Shown: positions 9,234 to 18,447 of the stretch, in pieces
Layout: each line of letters opens with the position of its first letter
How positions within the stretch are numbered: position 1 is the stretch's first letter
NCBI GenBank assembly: GCA_026395815.1
Contig: JAPLXZ010000014.1
Coordinates: forward strand, 1-43,595
Source: Candidatus Pacearchaeota archaeon
Lineage (GTDB): Archaea > Nanobdellota > Nanobdellia > Pacearchaeales > GW2011-AR1
Direction: 5' to 3'
Length of the DNA: 43,595 nt
The notes under the pieces: generated by a model
What the model saw: only the letters and a program-made list of their open reading frames with translations
Told to the model about the DNA's origin: nothing
The model's database searches: none
Program-made: the position numbers and the translations under genes

Positions 9234-10511
9234 ATGAAAATAGGAATAATTGGTGGAAGTGGACTAGAAAATCCAGAACTTCTTGAAAATTACAAGGAAA
9301 TTGATGTGGATACTCCATTTGGCAAACCCTCTTCCAAACTAATTACAGGAAAATTATTTGGAATAGACGTTGTTATATTATCAAGGCATGGAAGAAAACA
9401 TGAAATTCCGCCGACACACGTGAATAATCGTGCCAATATTTTCGCATTAAAATATAAAGGCTGTAAATATATCATAGCAACAACTGCAGTTGGTTCATTA
9501 AAAGAAGAAATAAAAAGAGGAGACTTTGTCATACTTGATCAATTTATTGATTTTACAAGACATAGAGATATAACTTTCTATGATAAATTTGAATTTGGTG
9601 CAATGCATACTCCGATGGCTAAACCATTCTCAGAAAAGTTAAGAGAAAAATTAATTGAATCGTGCAAGGATCTTAAGTTTCCTTGTCATAAAGGTGGAAC
9701 AGTGATAACAATTGAGGGTCCACGTTTCTCGACTATTGCAGAAAGCAATGTCTTTAGGCATTGGGGAGCTGATGTAATTAATATGTCCATCGCTCCTGAG
9801 TGCATTCTTGCAAAAGAAGCTGAAGTTGAATATGCTGCAATTGCGATGTCTACAGACTATGATTGTTGGAAAGATGATGAAGAACCTGTTTCCTGGGAAA
9901 TGATAAAAAAAATTATGCATGACAATACAGAAAGAATGAAAAAAATTTTGCTAAAAACAATTGAATCTTTTTCAAAAGAACAAGAGATTTTTTCATTGAA
10001 GAATAAAATAAGAACAATTCCTGATTTTCCAAAGAAGGGGATAATGTTTAGAGACATTACTACATTATTAAAGGACAAAGAAAGTTTCAAAAAATTAATA
10101 GATATTCTTTATGGAAGATACAAAGATTATAATATAGATGTTATAGCAGGAATTGAATCAAGGGGGTTTGTTATTGCGGGAATACTTGCTGAAAAACTAA
10201 ATTCTGGGCTTGTTCTTATTCGCAAACCAGGAAAACTTCCTGCGGAAACTATTTCAGAGAGTTATGAACTTGAATATGGAACAGATAGATTAGAAATTCA
10301 CAAAGATGCAATAACAAAAGGCCAAAAGGTTCTTTTAATAGATGATTTAATAGCCACAGGTGGAACAGCTCTTGCTTCATGCAAATTAATTGAAAAGTTA
10401 CAAGGAGAGATTGTAGAATGCTGTTTTATAATAGAACTACCTGATTCAAAAGGCAGAGAAAAATTATCAAAATATCCTTTATTCTCTTTAATAAAATTCG
10501 AAGGTGAATAA
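9234..10511 (+). CDS. Fusion protein: N-terminal S-methyl-5'-thioadenosine phosphorylase, C-terminal adenine phosphoribosyltransferase
   Basis: N-term IGIIGGSGLENP, SRHGRKHEIPPTHVNNRAN, NMSIAPECILAKEAEVEYAAIAMSTDYDCW (MTAP). C-term IRTIPDFPKKGIMFRDITTLLKD, IESRGFVIAG, RKPGKLPAETISESYELEYGTDRLEIH, VLLIDDLIATGGTA (APRT). One uninterrupted 425-aa ORF. Confidence 0.95.
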   Translation: MKIGIIGGSGLENPELLENYKEIDVDTPFGKPSSKLITGKLFGIDVVILSRHGRKHEIPPTHVNNRANIFALKYKGCKYIIATTAVGSLKEEIKRGDFVILDQFIDFTRHRDITFYDKFEFGAMHTPMAKPFSEKLREKLIESCKDLKFPCHKGGTVITIEGPRFSTIAESNVFRHWGADVINMSIAPECILAKEAEVEYAAIAMSTDYDCWKDDEEPVSWEMIKKIMHDNTERMKKILLKTIESFSKEQEIFSLKNKIRTIPDFPKKGIMFRDITTLLKDKESFKKLIDILYGRYKDYNIDVIAGIESRGFVIAGILAEKLNSGLVLIRKPGKLPAETISESYELEYGTDRLEIHKDAITKGQKVLLIDDLIATGGTALASCKLIEKLQGEIVECCFIIELPDSKGREKLSKYPLFSLIKFEGE

Positions 10512-10562
10512 TCCCTTTTGAAATTAGAATAGTTTTTTAATTCCTGTTTCTTAAATCTATAT

Positions 10563-11169
10563 ATGGATAATCAAAAAAAGATTTGGAATAATATAGCAGA
10601 AGAATGGTACACTTTTAAAACAGAACCTGCAGAACATACTTTAGAATTTTTAAAGAAGAAGAAAGGAAATGTTCTGGATTTAGGAAGCGGAGCAGGCAGG
10701 CATTTGGTAAAAATAAAAAATGGAAAGATGTGGCTTGTTGATTTCTCAAAAACAATGATTGAATTTGCAAAAAAAAGAGCAAAAGAAAAAAAGATAGAAG
10801 CAGAATTTTTTGTTTCAGATTTGACAAAAATTCCATTTAAGAACAATTTTTTTGATTCTGCAATTGCAATTGCTATCTTGCATTGCATTAAAGGAGAAAA
10901 TAACAAAAAAAAAAATAGTGAAAGAACTTTTTCGTGTATTAAAACCTAAAGCAGAAATAGAAATCGCAGTATGGAATAAAAATTCAAAGAAATTTAAAAA
11001 TTCTCCAAAAGAAAGATATGTTAAATGGAGAGATAAAGGAGAAAGATATTATTATCTATTTGACGAAGAGGAAATTCATAATTTATTCAAAAAAGAGGGA
11101 TTTAAGATAAAGAAGAAATTCAAACCACAAAGAAATATTATTTTTATTGCTCAAAAGCCTATTTCCTAA
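10563..11169 (+). CDS. Class I SAM methyltransferase, Trm9/ALKBH8-like, split by an apparent +1 frameshift in an A11 tract (~10905-10915)
   Basis: ORF 10563..10949 has NIAEEWYTFKTEP, VLDLGSGAGRHL, AIAIAILHCI; continuation in ORF 10852..11169 KKIVKELFRVLKPKAEIEIAVW...YYYLFDEEEIHNLFKKEGF. Removing one A restores GENNKKKIVKELFRVLKP. Confidence 0.8.
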
Positions 11170-11665
11170 CTATATTGAGCATATCAAAGAAAGATTTCTT
11201 TTCAAAATCAGTTATTCTTTTTTCCTTTAGGTCAATAGTCACCTTTACCATACCAAATCCAGAAATAAAAATGGTTCCAAGAAGAAAATCTTTTCCATCT
11301 TTGCCTTGTAAAGAAAAAAGCATCTTCTGAATTTTATTATTTATTCTTTTAAATTCCATTTCTCTTGTAATTAATTCTTTTATTTTATCAAAATCAAAAT
11401 TATCATTCATTGGAACTTTTTCAGGAGCTTTTTCATCTGGTCTTTCAACAGGAGAAAGTTTGATTTCATTATCTAATTGAAAACTGAAGACTTTTTTTTC
11501 AGAAGGAATATAAAAATCAAGATTGTATTTATCGTCTGAACTATTATTTTCCAAATCAATAACAAAAAAACCAGAACAAAGAAAAGCATCTGGTTTTTCT
11601 TTCATGAATTTTTTAAATTCTTCAGAAGAATGCAGTTTCTCAAATAAAAATTGTGAATTCATCAT
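11159..11665 (-). CDS. Hypothetical protein
   Basis: 168-aa ORF adjacent to 11662..11907 with 4-nt overlap; no family recognised. Confidence 0.6.
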   Translation of the reverse strand: MMNSQFLFEKLHSSEEFKKFMKEKPDAFLCSGFFVIDLENNSSDDKYNLDFYIPSEKKVFSFQLDNEIKLSPVERPDEKAPEKVPMNDNFDFDKIKELITREMEFKRINNKIQKMLFSLQGKDGKDFLLGTIFISGFGMVKVTIDLKEKRITDFEKKSFFDMLNIVRK

Positions 11666-11907
11666 TTTTTACTGACATCACACTTTTTTAATCTTTTGTC
11701 TATTTCTCTATATACCAAAAATAAAAGTCTCTCTGCTCCATCTTCTCTTTTATGTAATAGATTAAAACCGATTACATTCGGTTTTCTATCAAATCTGCAA
11801 TGTTCTACTTCATATAGATAATTCCCATCATTATCCTGATTCAATTCATTTTTAATATAAGTATAACCTATAAGAGTTCCATTAATTCTAGTCTCTAAAG
11901 ATAACAT
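11662..11907 (-). CDS. Hypothetical protein
   Basis: 81-aa ORF between thrS and 11159..11665, tightly packed. Confidence 0.55.
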   Translation of the reverse strand: MLSLETRINGTLIGYTYIKNELNQDNDGNYLYEVEHCRFDRKPNVIGFNLLHKREDGAERLLFLVYREIDKRLKKCDVSKK

Positions 11908-11908
11908 T

Positions 11909-13621
11909 TTATTTTCTTTCTTTAATCTCTTCTTTTATTCTTTCTATAAACTTTTCAACATCAACTATTTCTATTTTTTGGCTTCCTCTGACTCTAACAG
12001 CCAATTTTTTGCTTTTTTCTTCCTTGTCTCCTACAACAATTATGTAAGGAACTCTCATTATCTCTGCATCTTTTACTTTTGCAGGAACAGTTGTTTGTCT
12101 GAAATCAGAATCAATCCTTAAATTAGGCATTTCATCTTTAAATTTCTTAACGATTTTTTTTGCATAATCAACATTTCTATCTGTAAAACTCAAAACTCTC
12201 ACTTGAATTGGAGCAAGCCAAGTTGGCAATCTTCCATTAGTATGCTCCAACAAAATCCCAATAAATCTTTCCAAGCTTCCGTAAATAACTCTATGCAGCA
12301 TTACAGGTCTTTTTCTTTTATTATCTTTGTCCATATACTCCAATCCAAATCTCTCTGGCATAGAAAAATCAAGTTGAATTGTAGACAACTGCCATGTTCT
12401 TTCTAAAGAATCTTTAACATGAAAATCAATTTTTGGCCCGTAAAAAGCTCCTTCTCCTTTATTGATTTTATACTTAATTCTTCTTTTTTTCAAAGCCTTT
12501 TCTAAAAGAATTTCTGATTTTTCCCATATTTCATCGCTCCCTATTCTCTTTTCTGGCCGAGTAGAAAGTTCAATGTGGTCAAATTCTAAATTGAATTTCT
12601 TGTAAAATAAATCAATCAGTTCCATAATTTCAAAGATTTCATCCTCTAGTTGTTCTTCACTGCAAAAGATATGTGCATCATCCTGTGTAAACTGTATTAC
12701 TCTAAATAATCCAGCCAAAACTCCTGAAAGTTCAACTCTATGAACAACTCCAAGTTCACCAACTCGCATAGGTAACTCTCTATAGCTTCTTGGTCTTGTT
12801 TTGTAAACAAGCATTCCTCCTGGGCAATTCATTGGTTTCACAAGAAAAGCCCTTTTTTCATATTCTGTCAAAAAGTTATTATCCTTATATTTCTCCCAGT
12901 GTCCTGAAACTTGCCAAAGTTTTTTGTCCATAATCTGGGGGGTTGAAATTTCCTGATATCCATGCTCTCTATGCATTTCCCTCCAAAAATTAATCAGTTC
13001 ATTCTTAATTATCAGTCCATTATTATGCCAGAATACCATTCCAGGAGCAACATCAGTAAAACTAAACAAATCCATTTGTTGTCCTAAAATTCTATGATCA
13101 TTTAATTTGAGTTTTGATGTATCAAGTTTTGCCTTTGAAATTTCATTTAATAAATGGGTAGCATCATATTTCTCTTCTGATTTTTCTTTTCCTGTTCCTT
13201 CAACTTTGATTTCCCTACTTAATTCAGAAAGAGGGTGTCCCTTAACCTTTAATTCAAATTCCTTATAATATCCAAAGGGGGCTCTTACAACAACAAATGA
13301 TTTTTTGAGTTCTTTTTCAGCTTCAATTAAGACATTCATTGCTAATTCTGGGTCAGATAGTTCGCTTGAAAGATGAGCATATGGATAGAGGACAATTGTT
13401 TTTGCTTTTACTTGTGAAGCAACATCTTTTACATTTTCAACGAGTTTCTCAACAACTTTCTTTATGTCTTTATCTGATTTCTCAACAGCAGTCAGCACAA
13501 CTAATGCTTCTTTAACATACTTCTCTTTTTTTTCTTCATCAGAAAGAGGTTCAACTTTTTTTAGCGCTTTTTTTAGTGGTTTGAATTTTATATGATCTAC
13601 ATGCAACAATAAAATTTTCAT
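11909..13621 (-). CDS. thrS: Threonyl-tRNA synthetase, archaeal type with N-terminal editing domain
   Basis: MKILLLHVDHIKFKPLKKALK archaeal N-domain; MNCPGGMLVYKTRPRSYRELPMRVGELGVVHR; PVMLHRVIYGSLERFIGILLEHTNGRLPTWLAPIQ. Confidence 0.96.
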   Translation of the reverse strand: MKILLLHVDHIKFKPLKKALKKVEPLSDEEKKEKYVKEALVVLTAVEKSDKDIKKVVEKLVENVKDVASQVKAKTIVLYPYAHLSSELSDPELAMNVLIEAEKELKKSFVVVRAPFGYYKEFELKVKGHPLSELSREIKVEGTGKEKSEEKYDATHLLNEISKAKLDTSKLKLNDHRILGQQMDLFSFTDVAPGMVFWHNNGLIIKNELINFWREMHREHGYQEISTPQIMDKKLWQVSGHWEKYKDNNFLTEYEKRAFLVKPMNCPGGMLVYKTRPRSYRELPMRVGELGVVHRVELSGVLAGLFRVIQFTQDDAHIFCSEEQLEDEIFEIMELIDLFYKKFNLEFDHIELSTRPEKRIGSDEIWEKSEILLEKALKKRRIKYKINKGEGAFYGPKIDFHVKDSLERTWQLSTIQLDFSMPERFGLEYMDKDNKRKRPVMLHRVIYGSLERFIGILLEHTNGRLPTWLAPIQVRVLSFTDRNVDYAKKIVKKFKDEMPNLRIDSDFRQTTVPAKVKDAEIMRVPYIIVVGDKEEKSKKLAVRVRGSQKIEIVDVEKFIERIKEEIKERK

Positions 13622-13711
13622 AAATAAAATAGAGAGAACAAGTTTATAAGATTTACCAATTTACACTTCTATTTAGTTAGAAGGTATAGAAAAGTTTAAA
13701 AAACATTTTCT

Positions 13712-14416
13712 ATGTGGCAGATTATGAGAAAAAAATTAATTTTAACAGTTGCAGTTCTTACTCGTTTATTAGTTACTCAAGAAGCTGGGGCTCCTTCACA
13801 AAGTGCTTTTCAAGCAAGATTTTTTCCTAAACCAAATTTAGAAAGAATAGCAATAGATTTTTTTGGGGAAAAATATGTAAAGGAAAAAGAAGAATTTGAG
13901 AAAATTTTAAAAAAAACAAGAGAAGAAAGGAAAGATGCTTTGTTGTCTGATATCGACAAAATTTACGGATTTATATATAATGTGTATAAAAATCAAGAAA
14001 TTCAAATTCCAGATTATATAACAAAAAAATTTATTAGGAATGTCATAAGGATAGAATCATCAGATTACTCAAAAGCAGTTGGCACAGAAGGAGAAAGGGG
14101 ATACATGCAGATAATGAAAAGCACATGGTATGAAGTAGAAAAACAAGATTTCAAAAAAAATGCATTTATACCTGAAAAAAATATAGGAGCAGGTATAAAA
14201 TATATGCTATTAATAGACAATTATTGCAGAAAAAATCATCCTAAATGGGAAGAATTAAACGATTGGGAAAAACTGAAGATAATTACTGCTTCATACAATG
14301 GGGGTAAAGCAAAATTGAAAAAAATGAATTGGGACATTAGTAAGATGAAAAAAAGAACAAGAAACTACATAATTAAATTGGATAACTTATACAATAATCC
14401 TAAGATTATACAATAA
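13712..14416 (+). CDS. Secreted lytic transglycosylase-like (SLT) protein
   Basis: Signal peptide; FIRNVIRIESSDYSKAVGTEGERGYMQIMKSTW resembles the SLT ES...A.G..G.MQ(I/L)MP.T motif; downstream NIGAGIKYM and ASYNGG. A start at 13724 (MRKKLIL) is also plausible. Confidence 0.8.
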   Translation: MWQIMRKKLILTVAVLTRLLVTQEAGAPSQSAFQARFFPKPNLERIAIDFFGEKYVKEKEEFEKILKKTREERKDALLSDIDKIYGFIYNVYKNQEIQIPDYITKKFIRNVIRIESSDYSKAVGTEGERGYMQIMKSTWYEVEKQDFKKNAFIPEKNIGAGIKYMLLIDNYCRKNHPKWEELNDWEKLKIITASYNGGKAKLKKMNWDISKMKKRTRNYIIKLDNLYNNPKIIQ

Positions 14417-14418
14417 TC

Positions 14419-15546
14419 TTAATCCAATTTAGATAAAAATTTCTTCACCTGTTTATTAACATATTTTTTCTTCATCTGATGTTTTTTTAGAAAAGAATTT
14501 ATTTTTTCTATCAGAATCGCTTTCAATTCAGATGTTAAAAGTTTGCCTGATTTGTAATCTTCATAAATTTTTTGTAGTTTTTTATCGTCTGGTTCAAAGA
14601 AAAATTTAAGATATTGAAATGAAACATCAATATTTGGATTTCCTCCTTGTTTTCTGTGCTCTTCAATTGTATCTTTTCCTCCTGAAAAAGCATATTTCTT
14701 TATTTTATTTTCAATTTCCTTTTCTGTATCTGTCATACCAATAAAGGAAGTTTCATCGCTGCTTGACATCTTTCCATTTCCTTTAAGTCCAGGAAAGAAA
14801 AGATTGTAAGTTGAACTAGGTGGAATAAACCTGTAGTCTTTATATCTTTGGCTTATATCTCTTGCTAATCTTAAATGAGGGTCTTGGTCTATACCAACAG
14901 GAATTAAGACAGGAAGAGGCTTGCCTTCAAATTCAGGAAGTTGACAGTGAAGTATATCTGCTGCTTGAAGCAAAGAAGCATTCATTTTGCCTGGGGAGAT
15001 TTCTCCATAAATTGCCTTGAACTCATTAAAAGTTGCATAACGGGAAAAATTTGAAGCCAAACGGTAATATGCATTAGATTTTTTTGCATTGTTCGACCTC
15101 TCGCTTTGAAAATAAAACTCGCAATTTTTAGACTTTAATCCAAGGGCAATGTAATTTGAAAGATATTCTTCCATAGCTATATTCCTTAATTCCTTTAAGT
15201 TCTTTTGTCTTGTATTATAAGCTTCCAAATCTGCAACAGCTATGTAAAGTTTAGCTCCAAGTTTTTGATAAAAAATCATCTGTTGAACGAGAAGCATATG
15301 CCCAAGATGAAACTTGCCTGAAGGCATTAAACCAGTCATCATAGCAAACTTTTTTCTATTTTTTATGGCATCCAAGATTCTTCCAAAATCTCTTTGGCCA
15401 AAGATAATTTTTCTTCTAAACAAAAGTTCTTTATTAAAAACAGCAGGAAGGTTTAACATTTGTTGTATTCCAAATTCTTTAATCAATCTCGCATAATCTA
15501 CCTTGCCTTCAATTTCCCAAGGAGTTATAATTGCACCTTTTTTCAT
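14419..15546 (-). CDS. trpS: Tryptophanyl-tRNA synthetase, archaeal type
   Basis: GLMPSGKFHLGHMLLVQQM HIGH-like and GNGKMSSSDETSFI KMSKS-like motifs. Confidence 0.95.
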   Translation of the reverse strand: MKKGAIITPWEIEGKVDYARLIKEFGIQQMLNLPAVFNKELLFRRKIIFGQRDFGRILDAIKNRKKFAMMTGLMPSGKFHLGHMLLVQQMIFYQKLGAKLYIAVADLEAYNTRQKNLKELRNIAMEEYLSNYIALGLKSKNCEFYFQSERSNNAKKSNAYYRLASNFSRYATFNEFKAIYGEISPGKMNASLLQAADILHCQLPEFEGKPLPVLIPVGIDQDPHLRLARDISQRYKDYRFIPPSSTYNLFFPGLKGNGKMSSSDETSFIGMTDTEKEIENKIKKYAFSGGKDTIEEHRKQGGNPNIDVSFQYLKFFFEPDDKKLQKIYEDYKSGKLLTSELKAILIEKINSFLKKHQMKKKYVNKQVKKFLSKLD

Positions 15547-15638
15547 ACCTTCATAAAGAATGATTTATTTTTAAATATATTTAAGATGCTAAATATTTAT
15601 AAATAATAACTTCTTTTTAATAAAAAGAGAAAACTCCG

Positions 15639-17666
15639 ATGATAATCCAGACAAAAAAAACAATAATTAGTCTAATTTTGATTATACTCCTTATTTCTTT
15701 TGTGTCAGCTGACATAATACTCAACCAAGCAGTAAAGCCAATTTATAATTTAGGTGATAAAATCCCTGTTCCTATTACAATAAAAACTCTCGTAGACACT
15801 TCTGGGATGTTTACAGTAAGTCTAATCTGTAATGGCAGTGAGATAAATTTCTATAAAAATGGGATAAAATTAGTTGCAGGGGAAGAAAAAGCTTTAGACC
15901 CTTCTCTTGTTTTGATAAGGGAAATGATTGGAGATAACACGGGATTCTGTAAGATCAAAGCTACCCTTGGAACAGAATTTGTTCTGACAGATAATTTTAG
16001 AATTTCAAATTTTTTGGGGGTGGAAGCAAGTCCAGATAAAACAGAGTATAAACCAAATGAAGGCCTGAATATTGGGGGAAAAGCGATAAAAGAGACAGGA
16101 GAAGGTGCTGATGGATTTATAGAAGCGCATATAGTCACAGAGAATGCAGAAAAAGATATAATTCAACTTGGAACTGTAAACAACGGTTTTTTTTCTATGA
16201 ATATTTCCCTTCCAAGTGATATAAAGGCAGGATCATATCTCGTTAAGACTCAGGTGTATGAAAAAGATACAAATGGATTTATAACAAACAAAGGATTTTC
16301 GGAATTTAACATGTCAGTCATGCAAGTTCCAACAAATCTTGAGTTAATATTAGAAAATTCAGAAATTATGCCTGGAGATAACTTAAAAGTCAGGGCAATT
16401 CTGCATGACCAAACAGGAGAAGCAATGAATGCTGTTACTTTCATAACAATAAAGAACATGAATGATAAGATATATGAACAAAAAGATGTTCAAACAGATG
16501 AAACCTTTGAATATCCTATCAAAAGCAACGAACCTCCAGAAGAATTGAAAGTTTTTGCTATTTCTAATCAAATGACAGCAGAATCAAAGTTTAGAATAAA
16601 GGAAAAAGAAAAAATAGATGTCCAAATAGTTAACAAAACAATCCAAATAACAAATGTGGGCAATGTTCCTTACAATAAAACACTTTTAATTAAGATTGGC
16701 AACACTTCATTAAATATTAACTTATCTCTAAATGTTGACGAAGATAAAAAATATATCTTATCTGCTCCAAATGGAGAATATAAGGTAGAAGTTGTAGGAG
16801 ATTCAGGAAATGAATTTAGCGAAATAACAACTCTAACAGGAAGAGCAATAGGCATAAGAGAAGCACCTGGAGGAATTTTGAGTTTAGTTGGACATCCTGT
16901 TCTTTGGGTTTTTGTATTATTGATTCTTGGATTTATTGCTTTTACAGTTTTTAAAAAAGTGCATAAAAAACCTTTTTTTGGATTTGGAAATCCCTTATCA
17001 TTTTTTAAAAAAAAAGATTATGGTTCCGGAGGAAAAGAGATGTTTAAAGATAGTCCTATAATCAAACAAGCAAATAAAGCAGAACTTTCTTTATCAATAA
17101 GAGGAGAAAAGCAAGATGTATCTCTTGTTTGTCTTAGAATAAACGGACTCTTACAGGTTAGATCGGGAAAGGGGAGTGCTGCTGAAACTATAAAAAGAAT
17201 AACCGAAATGGCTGAAGAAAACAAAGCAGTCACTTATGAAAACCAAGACTATTTATTCTTCATGTTAGCTCCTGTAAGAACTAAGACTTACAAGAATGAA
17301 AAAGATGCCTTGGAAATAGCAGAAAAAATAAAGAAGATATTAATTGAACATAACAGAATGTTCAACCAAAAAATAGAATTTGGGATTTCATTGAATTATG
17401 GTACAATTGTCGGAAAAATAGAAGGTTCAACATTAAAGTTTATGAGCATGGGAACAATGATAACTGCTGCAAAAAGAATTGCATCTCTTTCTAGGGGAGA
17501 AGTTTTGCTTACTGAAAAAATGAATGATTTAGTTAGATTGTATGTTAAAACAGAAAAGCGTGTAAGAGAAAACATTCCTGTTTATCTAATGAAAGAGATA
17601 AAAAGAGAAAACGAAGAAAACAAGAAGTTTATAAGAAATTTTGTAGATAGACTTGAAAAGAAATAA
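15639..17666 (+). CDS. Secreted/membrane protein: signal peptide, extracellular Ig-like repeats, one TM, cytoplasmic class III nucleotidyl cyclase-like domain
   Basis: TM HPVLWVFVLLILGFIAFTVF; C-terminal IEFGISLNYGTIVGKIEGSTLKFMSMGTMITAAKRIASLSRGEVLLTEKMNDLV resembles the GI..G.VV.G.IGS......IGD.VN.AARL..LA..GEILIS region of adenylate cyclases. Confidence 0.75.
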   Translation: MIIQTKKTIISLILIILLISFVSADIILNQAVKPIYNLGDKIPVPITIKTLVDTSGMFTVSLICNGSEINFYKNGIKLVAGEEKALDPSLVLIREMIGDNTGFCKIKATLGTEFVLTDNFRISNFLGVEASPDKTEYKPNEGLNIGGKAIKETGEGADGFIEAHIVTENAEKDIIQLGTVNNGFFSMNISLPSDIKAGSYLVKTQVYEKDTNGFITNKGFSEFNMSVMQVPTNLELILENSEIMPGDNLKVRAILHDQTGEAMNAVTFITIKNMNDKIYEQKDVQTDETFEYPIKSNEPPEELKVFAISNQMTAESKFRIKEKEKIDVQIVNKTIQITNVGNVPYNKTLLIKIGNTSLNINLSLNVDEDKKYILSAPNGEYKVEVVGDSGNEFSEITTLTGRAIGIREAPGGILSLVGHPVLWVFVLLILGFIAFTVFKKVHKKPFFGFGNPLSFFKKKDYGSGGKEMFKDSPIIKQANKAELSLSIRGEKQDVSLVCLRINGLLQVRSGKGSAAETIKRITEMAEENKAVTYENQDYLFFMLAPVRTKTYKNEKDALEIAEKIKKILIEHNRMFNQKIEFGISLNYGTIVGKIEGSTLKFMSMGTMITAAKRIASLSRGEVLLTEKMNDLVRLYVKTEKRVRENIPVYLMKEIKRENEENKKFIRNFVDRLEKK

Positions 17667-17669
17667 AAT

Positions 17670-18266
17670 TTATTCCTTGTATAATTCTAAAATAGAATTA
17701 ACAGTTGCTCTTTTTATTTCTGGATGTTTTTTTTCTAGTTCATCTATAAAAAATCCAATTTTATTTTTCTTTTCTTCTTCCTTTTTAAATTTTAGATTTT
17801 TAATCTGAGCATATAAAAGTATTTCTTCTTTCAAAAACAAATAAAGTGGCTTTATTGTTTTTCCTTGAACAGGCAAAAATTTCTTTAAATAAGAAGTTTT
17901 TTTGTTTATCAAAGAGCCTACTATCAAGATTGAATTTAAATCCAAGCAAGAATTGTTTGCAGTCTTATTAATCTTCTTGCTGGGCAGTTCAATTAATTTA
18001 AAATCTATCTTTCCTGAAAGTAAAAGCAGAATTTCCTTTAATACCACATCACTTAAATGTTCATTATTCCTATATCCTACAATCTCTCCTTTCTTAATCA
18101 TATCAAATCTTCTTATTGTATAGAAAATTTTTTTATGAAAATATTCTATAAAGCATCCTTTACATAGTTTTCTTTTGTTTGTAAATTCATAAACCGGATT
18201 TTTTTCACATTGTTTGCACATATTTTTAGATAAGTTTATATGTTTTATAAGTATTACATCTGACAT
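17670..18266 (-). CDS. TtuA/Ncs6-like protein lacking the PP-loop motif (start probably at MCKQCEK)
   Basis: CKQCEKNPVYEFTNKRKLCKGCFIEYFHKKIFYTIRRFDMI zinc-knuckle N-terminus and KPLYLFLKEEILLYAQIKNLKF...DELEKKHPEIKRATVNSI C-terminus; the SGGKDS position reads GYRNNEHLSD. Confidence 0.6.
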   Translation of the reverse strand: MSDVILIKHINLSKNMCKQCEKNPVYEFTNKRKLCKGCFIEYFHKKIFYTIRRFDMIKKGEIVGYRNNEHLSDVVLKEILLLLSGKIDFKLIELPSKKINKTANNSCLDLNSILIVGSLINKKTSYLKKFLPVQGKTIKPLYLFLKEEILLYAQIKNLKFKKEEEKKNKIGFFIDELEKKHPEIKRATVNSILELYKE

Positions 18267-18447
18267 GAAAAAAGAACCAAATTATGTATTAAGATTTATT
18301 ATCTCAATAATATTAGTTCTTTTAATTCACTATCTCTTTATTTCTAATTTAAACATCCATCCAACTCTACATGTACTAATCTCATTATTTTGTCTTTGGA
18401 TTATACTGACTATTATCTCATCTATTCCAATTAAGAAGCATTTCTAA
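18265..18447 (+). CDS. Small membrane protein, hypothetical
   Basis: MKKEPNYVLRFIISIILVLLIHYLFISNLNIHPTLHVLISLFCLWIILTIISSIPIKKHF; start moved inward from the ORF-track start at 18214. Confidence 0.5.
   Translation: MKKEPNYVLRFIISIILVLLIHYLFISNLNIHPTLHVLISLFCLWIILTIISSIPIKKHF

Noticed and set aside
9234-10511. MTAP-APRT fusion as an assembly chimera
   Set aside because: The two domains are in frame through a short linker with uniform composition and intact motifs on both sides, so a chance in-frame join is less likely; resequencing would settle it.
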